64,000 bases of DNA from JAFECT01 sp964432415 (GTDB lineage Bacteria; Pseudomonadota; Alphaproteobacteria; Caulobacterales; Caulobacteraceae): contig CAYSNW010000013.1 in assembly GCA_964432415.1 (NCBI GenBank), positions 1 through 64,000 of the forward strand. Reading direction: 5' to 3'. The notes beneath the pieces are model-generated. The model had not been told where the DNA came from, ran no database searches, and saw only the letters and a list, made by a program, of their open reading frames with translations. The stretch's first letter is position 1; the number at the start of each line of letters is the position of its first letter. The position numbers were made by a program, and so were the translations under genes. Positions 48,923 to 56,763 of this stretch are shown here, in pieces.

Positions 48923-50056
48923 ATGCAAGGCCCGATCACCGGCGACCAGACCGCGCGCAACGCCCAGCTGGTGATCGCGGTGATCGCCGCCGGCGCGGCC
49001 CTCTACTGGCTGCGCGGCATCCTCGCGCCCTTCAGCCTGGCTGTCTTCCTCGTGATCATGATCGACGGGGTGGGCCGCGCCATCCGCCGCCGCCTGCCCG
49101 CGGTCCCGGCCCTGCCGGTCGCCGTTGGCCTGGTCATCGTGCTGTTCGCGGTTTCGGTCCTGATCATCGCCGATGGCTTCGCCAATTTCCGTCACGAACT
49201 CGGGGGCCTGCACGCCCGCGTCGACCAGATCATCGCCGACGTCGGGCGTCTGCTGCATCTGGGCCCCACGCCGACCCTGGACCAGCTGATGGGCGGGCTG
49301 GATCCGGCGAAGTACCTGCTGCCCGCCGCCTCGGTCGCCCAGGAGCTGTTCGGGGCGGCTTTCTTCGTCCTGATCTACGCGGCCTTCCTGCTGGCCTCCC
49401 AGCAGAGCTTCCGCAAGAAGCTGGTGGCCCTGTTCCCGACCCACGACGCGCGCCAGGAGGCCCAGAACATCTTTTCGCGCATCCGCGACGGGGTGGAGGG
49501 CTACCTCTGGGTCCAGACCGTCACCAGCCTGATGATTGTGGCCGCGGCCTGGATCGTCATGCGCGCGGTCGGTCTGCAGAACGCCGAGTTCTGGGCCTTC
49601 GTGATCCTGCTTTCCGGCTACATCCCGATCATCGGCGGGGCGGTGGCCGGGGTGGCCCCGCCGCTGTTCGCCCTGGTGCAGTTCCAGACCTACTGGCAGG
49701 CGGCGGTCCTGTTCGTGGCCCTGCAGGCGATCCTTTTCCTGGTCGGCAACATCATCCTGCCGCGCATGCAGTCGCGCAGCATGAATATCGACACAGTGGT
49801 GGTGCTGTTGAGCCTGGCCTTCTGGGGCGCACTCTGGGGCGTGATCGGCGCCTTCCTGTCCACGCCGCTCACGGTGATGGCCATGGCCATCCTGGCGGAG
49901 TTCAGGTCCTCGCGCTGGATCGCGGTCCTGCTGTCCGGCGACGGCGAACCCTATCCGGTGGAGCCCCCCGAAACGCCGCTTCCGGGCGGCCCGGACAAGT
50001 CGCCGCAGCGCAAACCCCCTGTGGATAAGGGCTCGCGCCGGCGCCGCCCCGCCTGA
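48923..50056 (+). CDS. AI-2E family transporter
   Basis: A 377-residue membrane protein (TqsA/PerM family). I start at ATG 48923, with GAGGCG upstream, rather than at GTG 48905, which lies within the mltA end; both are possible. Helices cover most of residues 15-320: LYWLRGILAPFSLAVFLVIM, VILLSGYIPIIGGAVAGVAP, FLVGNIILPRMQSRSMNID, WGALWGVIGAFLSTPLTV. Family members export autoinducer-2 or, in several cases, antiport sodium and protons. The C-terminus is a Pro-rich tail. Confidence 0.9.
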   Translation: MQGPITGDQTARNAQLVIAVIAAGAALYWLRGILAPFSLAVFLVIMIDGVGRAIRRRLPAVPALPVAVGLVIVLFAVSVLIIADGFANFRHELGGLHARVDQIIADVGRLLHLGPTPTLDQLMGGLDPAKYLLPAASVAQELFGAAFFVLIYAAFLLASQQSFRKKLVALFPTHDARQEAQNIFSRIRDGVEGYLWVQTVTSLMIVAAAWIVMRAVGLQNAEFWAFVILLSGYIPIIGGAVAGVAPPLFALVQFQTYWQAAVLFVALQAILFLVGNIILPRMQSRSMNIDTVVVLLSLAFWGALWGVIGAFLSTPLTVMAMAILAEFRSSRWIAVLLSGDGEPYPVEPPETPLPGGPDKSPQRKPPVDKGSRRRRPA

Positions 50057-50075
50057 GACAATTTCCTGGGGCGGC

Positions 50076-50100
50076 GGACCTTTTTTCCGGGAATGGCGTT
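50076..50100 (+). promoter_or_regulatory. candidate EcfG/SigT-type promoter
   Basis: GGACC (50076-50080), 16-bp spacer, CGTT (50097-50100). The general-stress sigma consensus of alphaproteobacteria is GGAAC-N16/17-CGTT, so there is one mismatch. Transcription would start near 50106, directly before the first hairpin of the RNA. An alternative -10, TATATC, is at 50103. Confidence 0.5.
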
Positions 50101-50105
50101 CCTAT

Positions 50106-50264
50106 ATCAGCCTAGCCGGCGCTCCTCCCCCTGACGCCGGCAGGCGCCCGCCGCTCTACTCCCCCCAAGCTGCGGCGGGGCCGATGACAGGGATCCGCCG
50201 TCTCCCCCCACGGCCGATCCTGCACAGAGCCGCCGGACGCCTCCCCGCGTCCGGCGGCTTTTTG
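50106..50264 (+). ncRNA. four-hairpin small RNA with C-rich (anti-Shine-Dalgarno) loops
   Basis: About 159 nt between the AI-2E gene and gdhZ, with no coding frame of its own. Hairpin A: GCCGGCG/CGCCGGC (50115-50141), loop CTCCTCCCCCTGA. B: CCCGCCGC/GCGGCGGG (50147-50179), loop TCTACTCCCCCCAAGCT. C: GGATC-c-GCCGT/ACGGC-c-GATCC (50191-50220), loop CTCCCCCC. D: the 12-bp terminator (50229-50258), loop CTCCCC. Every loop is the reverse complement of a G-rich ribosome binding site. This is the layout expected for a multi-target translation repressor similar in principle to the CCUCCUCCC cuckoo RNAs of Rhodobacter or GsrN of Caulobacter, but with four loops. Confidence 0.8.
50229..50263 (+). terminator. 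intrinsic terminator of the small RNA
   Basis: GCCGCCGGACGC-CTCCCC-GCGTCCGGCGGC, 12-bp perfect stem (50229-50240 with 50247-50258), then TTTTT. One of the strongest terminators in the window. Confidence 0.95.
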
Positions 50265-50350
50265 TTTGTGACCGGCGCCAGGAGGCAGGATTTTCGCGGG
50301 AGGGAGGTAGCGAGGCCGAAGTTTGCCCGGCCTCTGGGTGACTTCTGCAA

Positions 50351-50372
50351 CGGTTTTGCAATTCCAAAACCG
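50351..50372. promoter_or_regulatory. 22-bp dyad upstream of gdhZ
   Basis: CGGTTTTG-caattc-CAAAACCG: perfect 8-bp arms, 87 bp before the gdhZ start, in an AT-richer patch. A plausible operator for a dimeric regulator. The region 50265-50458 otherwise holds only the gdhZ leader. Confidence 0.45.
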
Positions 50373-50458
50373 CCGGAAACCCATTAGCAGAGCGCCCACG
50401 GTTGATCGCGGCGGCGAGCGGTTTAGGCTCCCCCGCGGAATAGTGGGGAATTCGTTCC

Positions 50459-53400
50459 ATGGACGGCGCCGGCGCTCCCGCCTTGACCATCGAGGCTCTC
50501 AAGAAGGCATTCGCCCAGGCCCTGGGGCGGCCGGGACCGACGGAGCTGGACAAGCTCGAGCATGCCTTCCTGGAACAGGCGCTGGAGGACTATGTCGCCG
50601 ACGAGACCCCCGAGCTGTCCGCGGAAGACTTCGCCATCGTCCTGGCCGAGTTCTGGAAGTTCGGCGAAATCCGACAGGGCGGCTCCGAGGCGATGATCCG
50701 CCTGCGTCGCGCCCAGGGCGCCGTCGGCCGGCCGCTGGCTTACGATCTTCTGGAGATCGTCCAGGACGACGCCCCCTTCCTGGTCGACAGCGTCATGGGA
50801 GAACTGGGCGAGCAGGGCCTGTCGGTGCGGGCCATGTTCCACCCGGTGCTCACGCTCGAGCGCTTCGGCCAGGGCCTGCGCCGGCCCCACGGCGCCACCC
50901 ACCGCGAATCCACCATCCTGGTGGTGCTGGACCCGATCGCGCCGGAACGCTGGGCGACCGTCGCCGAGGGCATCCGCGCCACCCTGGCCGACGTGCGCAT
51001 GGCGGTGAAGGACTTCCAGGCCATGGCCGAGCTGATGGGCCGCGCCATCGCCGATCTGGAAAAGGGCGTGCCGGGCCGTCAGCCCGAACAGGTGGCCGAG
51101 GACATCGCCTTCCTGAAATGGCTGCAGGCCGACCGCTTCGTCTTCCTGGGCGCGCGCAACTACGACTTCCCGCGCACCGCCGACGGCGCCTACGAAGCCG
51201 AGGAACCCCTGCCCCAGATCGAACAGGCGCTGGGCGTGCTGCGCGACGCCAGCCGCCCGGTGCTGCGCCGCGCCCACGAACCCGCGGTCCTGACCAAGCA
51301 GATGCGCCGCCAGCTCGACCTGGGCGATCCGGTCACCGTGGCCAAGTCCAACCTGTCCTCGCGCGTGCACCGCCGCTCGCGCATGGATTACGTCGGGGTC
51401 CGCCGCTTCGGTTCCGACGGCAAGCCGTCCGGCGAAATCCGCTTCGTCGGCCTGTTCACCGCCGAGGCCTACGACCAGTCCGCCTCCAGCGTGCCCCTGG
51501 TGCGCCGCAAGGTCGAGAACGTGCTCAAGCGCGCCGCCTACGCCTCGGGCGGTCACAACGAAAAGCGCCTGCGCAACGTCGTGGAGAACTACCCCCGCGA
51601 CGAACTCTTCCAGATGACCGAGGACGATCTCCTCCACATCTCCACCGGCATCCTGCACCTGTACGACCGGCCGCGGGTCAAGCTGTTCACCCGCAAGGAC
51701 CCCTTCGACCGCTTCATCTCGGTGCTGATGTTCGTGCCGCGCGAACGCTACGATTCCGGCGTGCGCGAACGGGCCGGCGAGATCCTGGCCAGGGCCTGGG
51801 GCGGACGACTGTCGGCCTACTATCCCCAGCTCTCCGACGCGCCTCTGGTCAGGGTGCACTACATCATCGGCGTCACCCCGGGCGAACACCTGGAGCCGGA
51901 CCCCGCCGTGGTCGAGCGCGCCGTGGTCGACGCGGCCCGCACCTGGCCCGATCTGTTCCTCAGCGCCGCGCGCCAGAGCGGCGTGGCCGAGGCGGAACTG
52001 GGCGGCCTGTCGGGCCGCTGGGCCGAGGCCTTCCCTCTGGGCTACCGCGACCGCTATTCCGTCGAGGAGGCCCTCGTCGACCTGCACGAGATCAATCAGT
52101 CCGCCGACGGCCGCGTCTGCGTGCGCGCCTTCCGCACCGGCGAGGACAGCAATCTCCAGTTCCACTTCAAGCTCTACAGCCGCGGCCATGCCGTGCCGCT
52201 GGCGGACGTGCTGCCGATCCTGGAGCACATGGGGCTGAAGGCGCTGGAGGAATACGCCTATCCGGTCGCGCCCAAGGGCGAGGAGCCGGTCTGGGTCCAC
52301 GAGTTCGTGCTGGAGGACCCGCGCGGCGCCAACCTCAGCTTCGACGCGGTCAAGGGCCCTTTCGAGCAGGCCTTCGCCGCCGTCTGGGGCGGCCGCACCG
52401 AGAGCGACGGCTTCAACCGCCTGGTCATGGAGCTGGGCATCGACTGGCGCGAGGCCGCCCTGGTGCGTGCGCTCGCCCGCTACCGCCAGCAGTCGGGGCT
52501 GGACCCCAGCCAGCTGGTGCAGGAGGAGTCGGTCCGCGACCATCCGGAAGTGACCCGCCTGATCCTGGACCTGTTCCGGACCAAGTTCGACCCGGCCTCG
52601 GGCCAGGACATGGCCGCCCGCATGGCGGCCGCCGACGCCCTGTTCAAAAAGATCGTCGCGGCCCTGCAGTCGGTCTCCAGCCTCGACCACGACCGGGTGC
52701 TGCGCCGCCTCGCCCTGCTGGTGCAGGCGGTCAAGCGCACCAACTATTTCCAGACCGGCGCCGACGGGGCGCCCAAACCCTACATTTCCTACAAGATCGC
52801 CAGCCGCGAGCTGGCCGATCTGCCCCTCCCCATCCCCTACCGCGAGATTTTCGTCTGGGCGCCCTTCGTGGAGGGCGTGCACCTGCGCTTCGGGCCGGTC
52901 GCGCGCGGCGGTCTGCGCTGGTCGGACCGGCGCGACGACTTCCGCACCGAGGTCCTGGGCCTGGTCAAGGCGCAGCAGGTCAAGAACGCGGTCATCGTGC
53001 CGGTCGGCTCCAAGGGCGGCTTCTACCCCAAGGCCCTGCCGCGCGGCGGTAGCCCCGACGAGGTCCGCGCCGAGGGCGTGCGCGCCTACAAGACCTTCCT
53101 GTCGGGCATGCTCGACATCACCGACAATCTCGACGCCGCCGGCAAGGTGGTGCGCCCGGCCCAGGTGATCGCCTGGGACCAGGACGACCCCTACCTGGTC
53201 GTGGCCGCCGACAAGGGCACCGCCACCTTCTCCGACATCGCCAACGGGGTGTCGGCCGACTACGGATTCTGGCTGGGCGACGCCTTCGCGTCGGGCGGCT
53301 CGGTCGGCTACGACCACAAGGCCATGGGCATCACCGCCCGCGGCGCCTGGGAGGCGGTCAAGCGCCACTTCCGCGAGCTCGGCAAGGACATCCAGTCCGA

Positions 53401-55321
53401 ACCCTTCACCGTGGTCGGCGTCGGCGACATGTCGGGCGACGTGTTCGGCAACGGCATGCTGCTGTCGCGCGCCATCAAGCTGGTGGCCGCCTTCGACCAC
53501 CGCGACATCTTCCTCGATCCCAACCCCGACCCGGCCCGCTCCTTCGCTGAGCGCGAACGCCTGTTCGCCCTGCCGCGCTCCTCCTGGCAGGACTACGACA
53601 AGAGCCTGATCTCCGCCGGCGGCGGGGTCTTCTCCCGCTCGCTCAAGGCCATCCCGCTCTCGGCCGAGATGCGCGCCCTGCTCGATGTCGAGGCGGCCGA
53701 ACTGGCGCCCGCCGACCTGATCCGCGCCATCCTGAAGGCTCGCTGCGAACTGCTCTATTTCGGCGGCATCGGCACCTATCTGAAGGCCCGCACCGAGACC
53801 GACCTGCAGGTGGGCGACAAGGCCAATGACCCGGTGCGCATCAACGCCGACGAACTGCGCGCCCTGGTCGTGGGCGAGGGCGCCAACCTCGGCGTCACCC
53901 AGGCTGGCCGCATCGCCTTCGCCCGCGCGGGCGGGCGGATCAACACCGACGCCATCGACAATTCCGCCGGCGTCGACACCTCCGACCACGAGGTGAACAT
54001 CAAGATCCTGTGCGGCGCGCTGGAGGCCCAGGGCAAGCTGGACCGCGCCGGGCGCAACACGCTGCTGGCCTCCATGACCGACGAGGTCGGCCACCACGTC
54101 CTGGCCCACAACTACGACCAGACCCTGGCGCTCAGCCTGCAGGAGGCCTCGGCCGCCGACGACCTGATCTCGCAGGCGCGCTTCATGATGCGCCTCGAGA
54201 AGGAAGGAAAGCTGGACCGCCAGGTCGAGGGCCTGCCCTCGCCGGCCGCTATCAATGAACTGGCCGCCGGCAACCTCGGCCTGACCCGCCCCGAACTGGC
54301 GGTGCTGACCGCCTACGGCAAGATCGAGCTCAGCCAGGACATCGAGGCGTCCAAGGCGCCCGAAGATCCGTTCTTCGAACAGACCCTGGTCCACTACTTC
54401 CCCGAGGCGCTGCGCCGCTACGAGGATCAGATGCGCGGCCACCGCCTGCGCCGCGAGATCATCGCCACGGTCCTGGCCAACGAGATCGTCAACATGACGG
54501 GCCCGAGCTTCCCCGCGCGCCTGCGTGCTGGAGCCGAGTGCGACACCACCGCCCTCGTGGTCGCCTTCGAGGCGGCGCGGCGGGTGTTCCGCCTGGACGA
54601 GGCCTGGGCGGCGGTCTCCCAGCTCGACCTCAAGATCCCGGCCGCTGCCCAGATCGGCCTGTATCAGGAGATCGCCACGGTCCTGCGGCGACAGACCTTC
54701 TGGCTGGCCCGGCGCGTGCGCGGGGCGGCCTCGGTCCGCTCCCTGATCGAAGCCTACCGTCCAGCCGCCGACGCCCTGCGCTCGGAAGGCTCGTCCATGC
54801 TCTCGGATTTCGAGCAGGAGGGGGTCAAGGCCCGCACCGAGGCTTTTGTGGCCCGCGGCGCCCCGCGCGATCTGGCTCAGGCGGTGGCGGTGCTCAAGCC
54901 GCTCACCTCCACCACCGACGTGGCCGACCTGGCCGGGCGGGTGAACTGGCCCGTGCCCTCGGCGGCGCGGCTCTACCACCAGGTCGGCGCGGTCTACGGC
55001 TTCGACCAGCTGCGCTCGGCCGCGGGCTCCCTGGTCACCCGCGATCCCTACGAGCGCATGGCGGTTCGCCGCCTGATCGAGGACTTCCTGACCGAACAGG
55101 CCACCCTGACCCAGGCCGTGGCCAAGGGGTCGGACTCCGGCGCGGGCGCCAAGGCGGCGAGCGCGCGTTCGGCCATCGAGGCCTGGAACCAGAACCGCGC
55201 CCGTCAGGTCGAGTCCATGCGCCGCACGATCGAGGAGATCGAGCAGTCGGGCTCGGGCTGGAGCTTCGCCAAGTTGACCATCGTCAATTCTGCGCTCAGG
55301 GAATTGGCGGCGGGGGTTTAG
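50459..55321 (+). CDS. gdhZ: NAD-specific glutamate dehydrogenase, large (L_180) type
   Basis: A 1620-residue enzyme that oxidises glutamate to 2-oxoglutarate and ammonia. Features from the N-terminus: ACT-like regulatory modules (DDAPFLVDSVMGELGEQGL), GPVARGGLRWSDRRDDFRTE, KAQQVKNAVIVPVGSKGGFY with the catalytic lysine at about residue 850, the NAD-binding VVGVGDMSGDVFGNGML near residue 988 and the C-terminal helical region (NLGLTRPELAVLTAYGKIEL). In Caulobacter the orthologue GdhZ also ties glutamate catabolism to cell division through FtsZ. Its partner gene kidO is not next to it here. Confidence 0.95.
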   Translation: MDGAGAPALTIEALKKAFAQALGRPGPTELDKLEHAFLEQALEDYVADETPELSAEDFAIVLAEFWKFGEIRQGGSEAMIRLRRAQGAVGRPLAYDLLEIVQDDAPFLVDSVMGELGEQGLSVRAMFHPVLTLERFGQGLRRPHGATHRESTILVVLDPIAPERWATVAEGIRATLADVRMAVKDFQAMAELMGRAIADLEKGVPGRQPEQVAEDIAFLKWLQADRFVFLGARNYDFPRTADGAYEAEEPLPQIEQALGVLRDASRPVLRRAHEPAVLTKQMRRQLDLGDPVTVAKSNLSSRVHRRSRMDYVGVRRFGSDGKPSGEIRFVGLFTAEAYDQSASSVPLVRRKVENVLKRAAYASGGHNEKRLRNVVENYPRDELFQMTEDDLLHISTGILHLYDRPRVKLFTRKDPFDRFISVLMFVPRERYDSGVRERAGEILARAWGGRLSAYYPQLSDAPLVRVHYIIGVTPGEHLEPDPAVVERAVVDAARTWPDLFLSAARQSGVAEAELGGLSGRWAEAFPLGYRDRYSVEEALVDLHEINQSADGRVCVRAFRTGEDSNLQFHFKLYSRGHAVPLADVLPILEHMGLKALEEYAYPVAPKGEEPVWVHEFVLEDPRGANLSFDAVKGPFEQAFAAVWGGRTESDGFNRLVMELGIDWREAALVRALARYRQQSGLDPSQLVQEESVRDHPEVTRLILDLFRTKFDPASGQDMAARMAAADALFKKIVAALQSVSSLDHDRVLRRLALLVQAVKRTNYFQTGADGAPKPYISYKIASRELADLPLPIPYREIFVWAPFVEGVHLRFGPVARGGLRWSDRRDDFRTEVLGLVKAQQVKNAVIVPVGSKGGFYPKALPRGGSPDEVRAEGVRAYKTFLSGMLDITDNLDAAGKVVRPAQVIAWDQDDPYLVVAADKGTATFSDIANGVSADYGFWLGDAFASGGSVGYDHKAMGITARGAWEAVKRHFRELGKDIQSEPFTVVGVGDMSGDVFGNGMLLSRAIKLVAAFDHRDIFLDPNPDPARSFAERERLFALPRSSWQDYDKSLISAGGGVFSRSLKAIPLSAEMRALLDVEAAELAPADLIRAILKARCELLYFGGIGTYLKARTETDLQVGDKANDPVRINADELRALVVGEGANLGVTQAGRIAFARAGGRINTDAIDNSAGVDTSDHEVNIKILCGALEAQGKLDRAGRNTLLASMTDEVGHHVLAHNYDQTLALSLQEASAADDLISQARFMMRLEKEGKLDRQVEGLPSPAAINELAAGNLGLTRPELAVLTAYGKIELSQDIEASKAPEDPFFEQTLVHYFPEALRRYEDQMRGHRLRREIIATVLANEIVNMTGPSFPARLRAGAECDTTALVVAFEAARRVFRLDEAWAAVSQLDLKIPAAAQIGLYQEIATVLRRQTFWLARRVRGAASVRSLIEAYRPAADALRSEGSSMLSDFEQEGVKARTEAFVARGAPRDLAQAVAVLKPLTSTTDVADLAGRVNWPVPSAARLYHQVGAVYGFDQLRSAAGSLVTRDPYERMAVRRLIEDFLTEQATLTQAVAKGSDSGAGAKAASARSAIEAWNQNRARQVESMRRTIEEIEQSGSGWSFAKLTIVNSALRELAAGV

Positions 55322-55355
55322 GCTCCTTCATCCGCAGGCTGACCTTCGGGGGACC

Positions 55356-55823
55356 ATGGCCTTTCGCAAATTCCTGGTGATCGTCGACGACAGCCCCGAG
55401 TTTCAGGCCGCTTTGCGCTACGCCTGCCGCCGGGCGCGTTCCACCGGAGGCCGGGTGGCGATGCTTCGGGTGATCGAGCCGCTCGCCAACGACCACTGGG
55501 CCGGGGTGCGCGAAGAGCTGGAGCGGGAGCTGCGCCAGGAGGCCGAGGCCCTGCTGCAGAAGCTGGGCATCACCGCCGCCGAACTGTCCGGCTCGCCGCC
55601 GGAGTTCCTGATCGAAACCGGCGACACCAAGGGCGCCATCAAGGCCGTGGCCCTTGCCGACCCGGGCATCAAGATCCTGGTCCTGGCCGCCGCCGCCGGC
55701 GGCCGCGGGCCGGGTCCGCTGGTCGCGACCCTGGCCAAGGAGGGTGTCGGCTTCGGCCGCAAGCTGCCGGTGACCGTGGTCCCGGGCGACCTGACGGACA
55801 CCGAGATCGAAGACCTGGCCTGA
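55356..55823 (+). CDS. universal stress protein (UspA fold)
   Basis: A 155-residue single-domain USP. KFLVIVDDSPEFQAALRYAC opens the alpha/beta fold; IETGDTKGAIKAVALADPGIK and ILVLAAAAGGRGPGPLVAT give the nucleotide-loop region, though the classical G-2x-G-9x-G(S/T) is only partly kept; VTVVPGDLTDTEIEDLA ends it. Starts 35 bp after gdhZ. A decayed copy of its 3' end lies 480 bp downstream. Confidence 0.88.
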   Translation: MAFRKFLVIVDDSPEFQAALRYACRRARSTGGRVAMLRVIEPLANDHWAGVREELERELRQEAEALLQKLGITAAELSGSPPEFLIETGDTKGAIKAVALADPGIKILVLAAAAGGRGPGPLVATLAKEGVGFGRKLPVTVVPGDLTDTEIEDLA

Positions 55824-55832
55824 GGAGGCGAC

Positions 55833-56195
55833 ATGCTTGTGATCCTGGCCGCGGCTGCGGCCCTGGCGACGACGGCCGATACCGGGCGGGTCTTCACCGA
55901 CAAGGAGCTGCTGTTCAGTCACACGCCGAGCTACAGCGACATCCTTACCGACTATCCCGAAAAGGCCTCGTCCCTCGAGAAGGAGGGCACGGCGACGGTC
56001 CTGTGCACCATCAGCGCCCAGGGGCGAATGGAGGCCTGTGCGGTGGAGCAGGAAACCCCTGCAGGCTGGGGGTTCGGCAAGGCCACGGTGAAGTTTGTGC
56101 ACCGCGCAGTGGTGGCGCCTCAGGCCCGAGACGGCTCGCCGACCGCCGGCGCCAGGGTGAGAATGAAGATCGTCTGGCAGATCCGGATGGCTTGA
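55833..56195 (+). CDS. exported TonB C-terminal-like protein (copy A)
   Basis: A 120-residue protein with a short signal peptide (MLVILAAAAALATTADT) and an AGGAGG site. The core resembles the TonB_C domain: DYPEKASSLEKEGTATVLCT, the ISAQGRMEACAVEQETPAGWG strand-turn-strand and FGKATVKFV helix, then ARVRMKIVWQI. Two cysteines are conserved with copy B. There is no N-terminal transmembrane helix plus Pro-rich spacer, so it is not a normal TonB; perhaps a secreted domain or inhibitor. Confidence 0.72.
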   Translation: MLVILAAAAALATTADTGRVFTDKELLFSHTPSYSDILTDYPEKASSLEKEGTATVLCTISAQGRMEACAVEQETPAGWGFGKATVKFVHRAVVAPQARDGSPTAGARVRMKIVWQIRMA

Positions 56196-56231
56196 AGCGT
56201 CTGCCTGAGCGAGCCTAGGCGGAGAAAGATG

Positions 56232-56301
56232 TAGGCTTCGCCGCAGACTGCCGGTGAGCGTGGTTCCGGGCGACCTGACCGACACCGGAGTTATCACCTG
56301 A
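56232..56301 (+). pseudogene. fossil of the universal stress protein 3' end
   Basis: GGCTTCG.CCGCA..CTGCCGGTGA.CGTGGT.CCGGGCGACCTGAC.GACACCG aligns with 55749-55805 of the intact USP gene, with substitutions and one missing base that breaks the frame. It precedes copy B of the TonB-like gene exactly as the real USP end precedes copy A, so the block USP-end + TonB-like was duplicated in tandem. Confidence 0.85.
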
Positions 56302-56321
56302 AGCCCGGGGGGCGTTAAGCC

Positions 56322-56705
56322 ATGCCGATCGCACTGCTGCTGGCCTTGCTGGCGACGCCGCCGGCCCCATCGGCCGACCCCAACGGGGACCTGATGCCGG
56401 TGATCGACAGTCTGGATGTGGTGTTCGTGCACAAGCCCGACGGCAACGCACTGATGGAATATTATCCGCACGACCAGCTTGAGAAGGGTCAGCAGGGCAA
56501 GGCCTGGGTCGTTTGCACCGCGACCCCGGAAGGGCGGCTGGTTCGCTGCGCGGTCGAGGCGGAGTATCCGCAGGACGCCGGATTCGGCCCGGCCACGGCC
56601 AAGGTCGCCGAGAAATACTGTCGCGTCTCGTTGACGGCCAAGGACGGAACGCCCCTCGGCGGGCGCCGGGTGCGGGTGAAGCTGACCTGGATGATCGGTT
56701 CGTGA
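56322..56705 (+). CDS. exported TonB C-terminal-like protein (copy B)
   Basis: A 127-residue paralogue of copy A. Signal peptide residues 1-18 (MPIALLLALLATPPAPS). YYPHDQLEKGQQGKAWVVCT, TPEGRLVRCAVEAEYPQDAG and FGPATAKVAEKYC correspond one to one to copy A; the end is RVRVKLTWMIGS. Identity between copies is modest, so they diverged well after duplication or under different selection. Function unknown. Confidence 0.72.
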   Translation: MPIALLLALLATPPAPSADPNGDLMPVIDSLDVVFVHKPDGNALMEYYPHDQLEKGQQGKAWVVCTATPEGRLVRCAVEAEYPQDAGFGPATAKVAEKYCRVSLTAKDGTPLGGRRVRVKLTWMIGS

Positions 56706-56763
56706 GGCTGAGCCGCCGCGCCGTCTTGCCGAACCGGCCCGCGAGGTCCATCTGAGCCCTGTC

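Noticed and set aside
50423..54979. A 1518-codon open frame on the minus strand opposite gdhZ
   Set aside because: Its composition is Gly/Ala/His/Arg/Gln low complexity, mirrors the codon structure of gdhZ and has no recognisable domain; it is a GC-driven antisense shadow.
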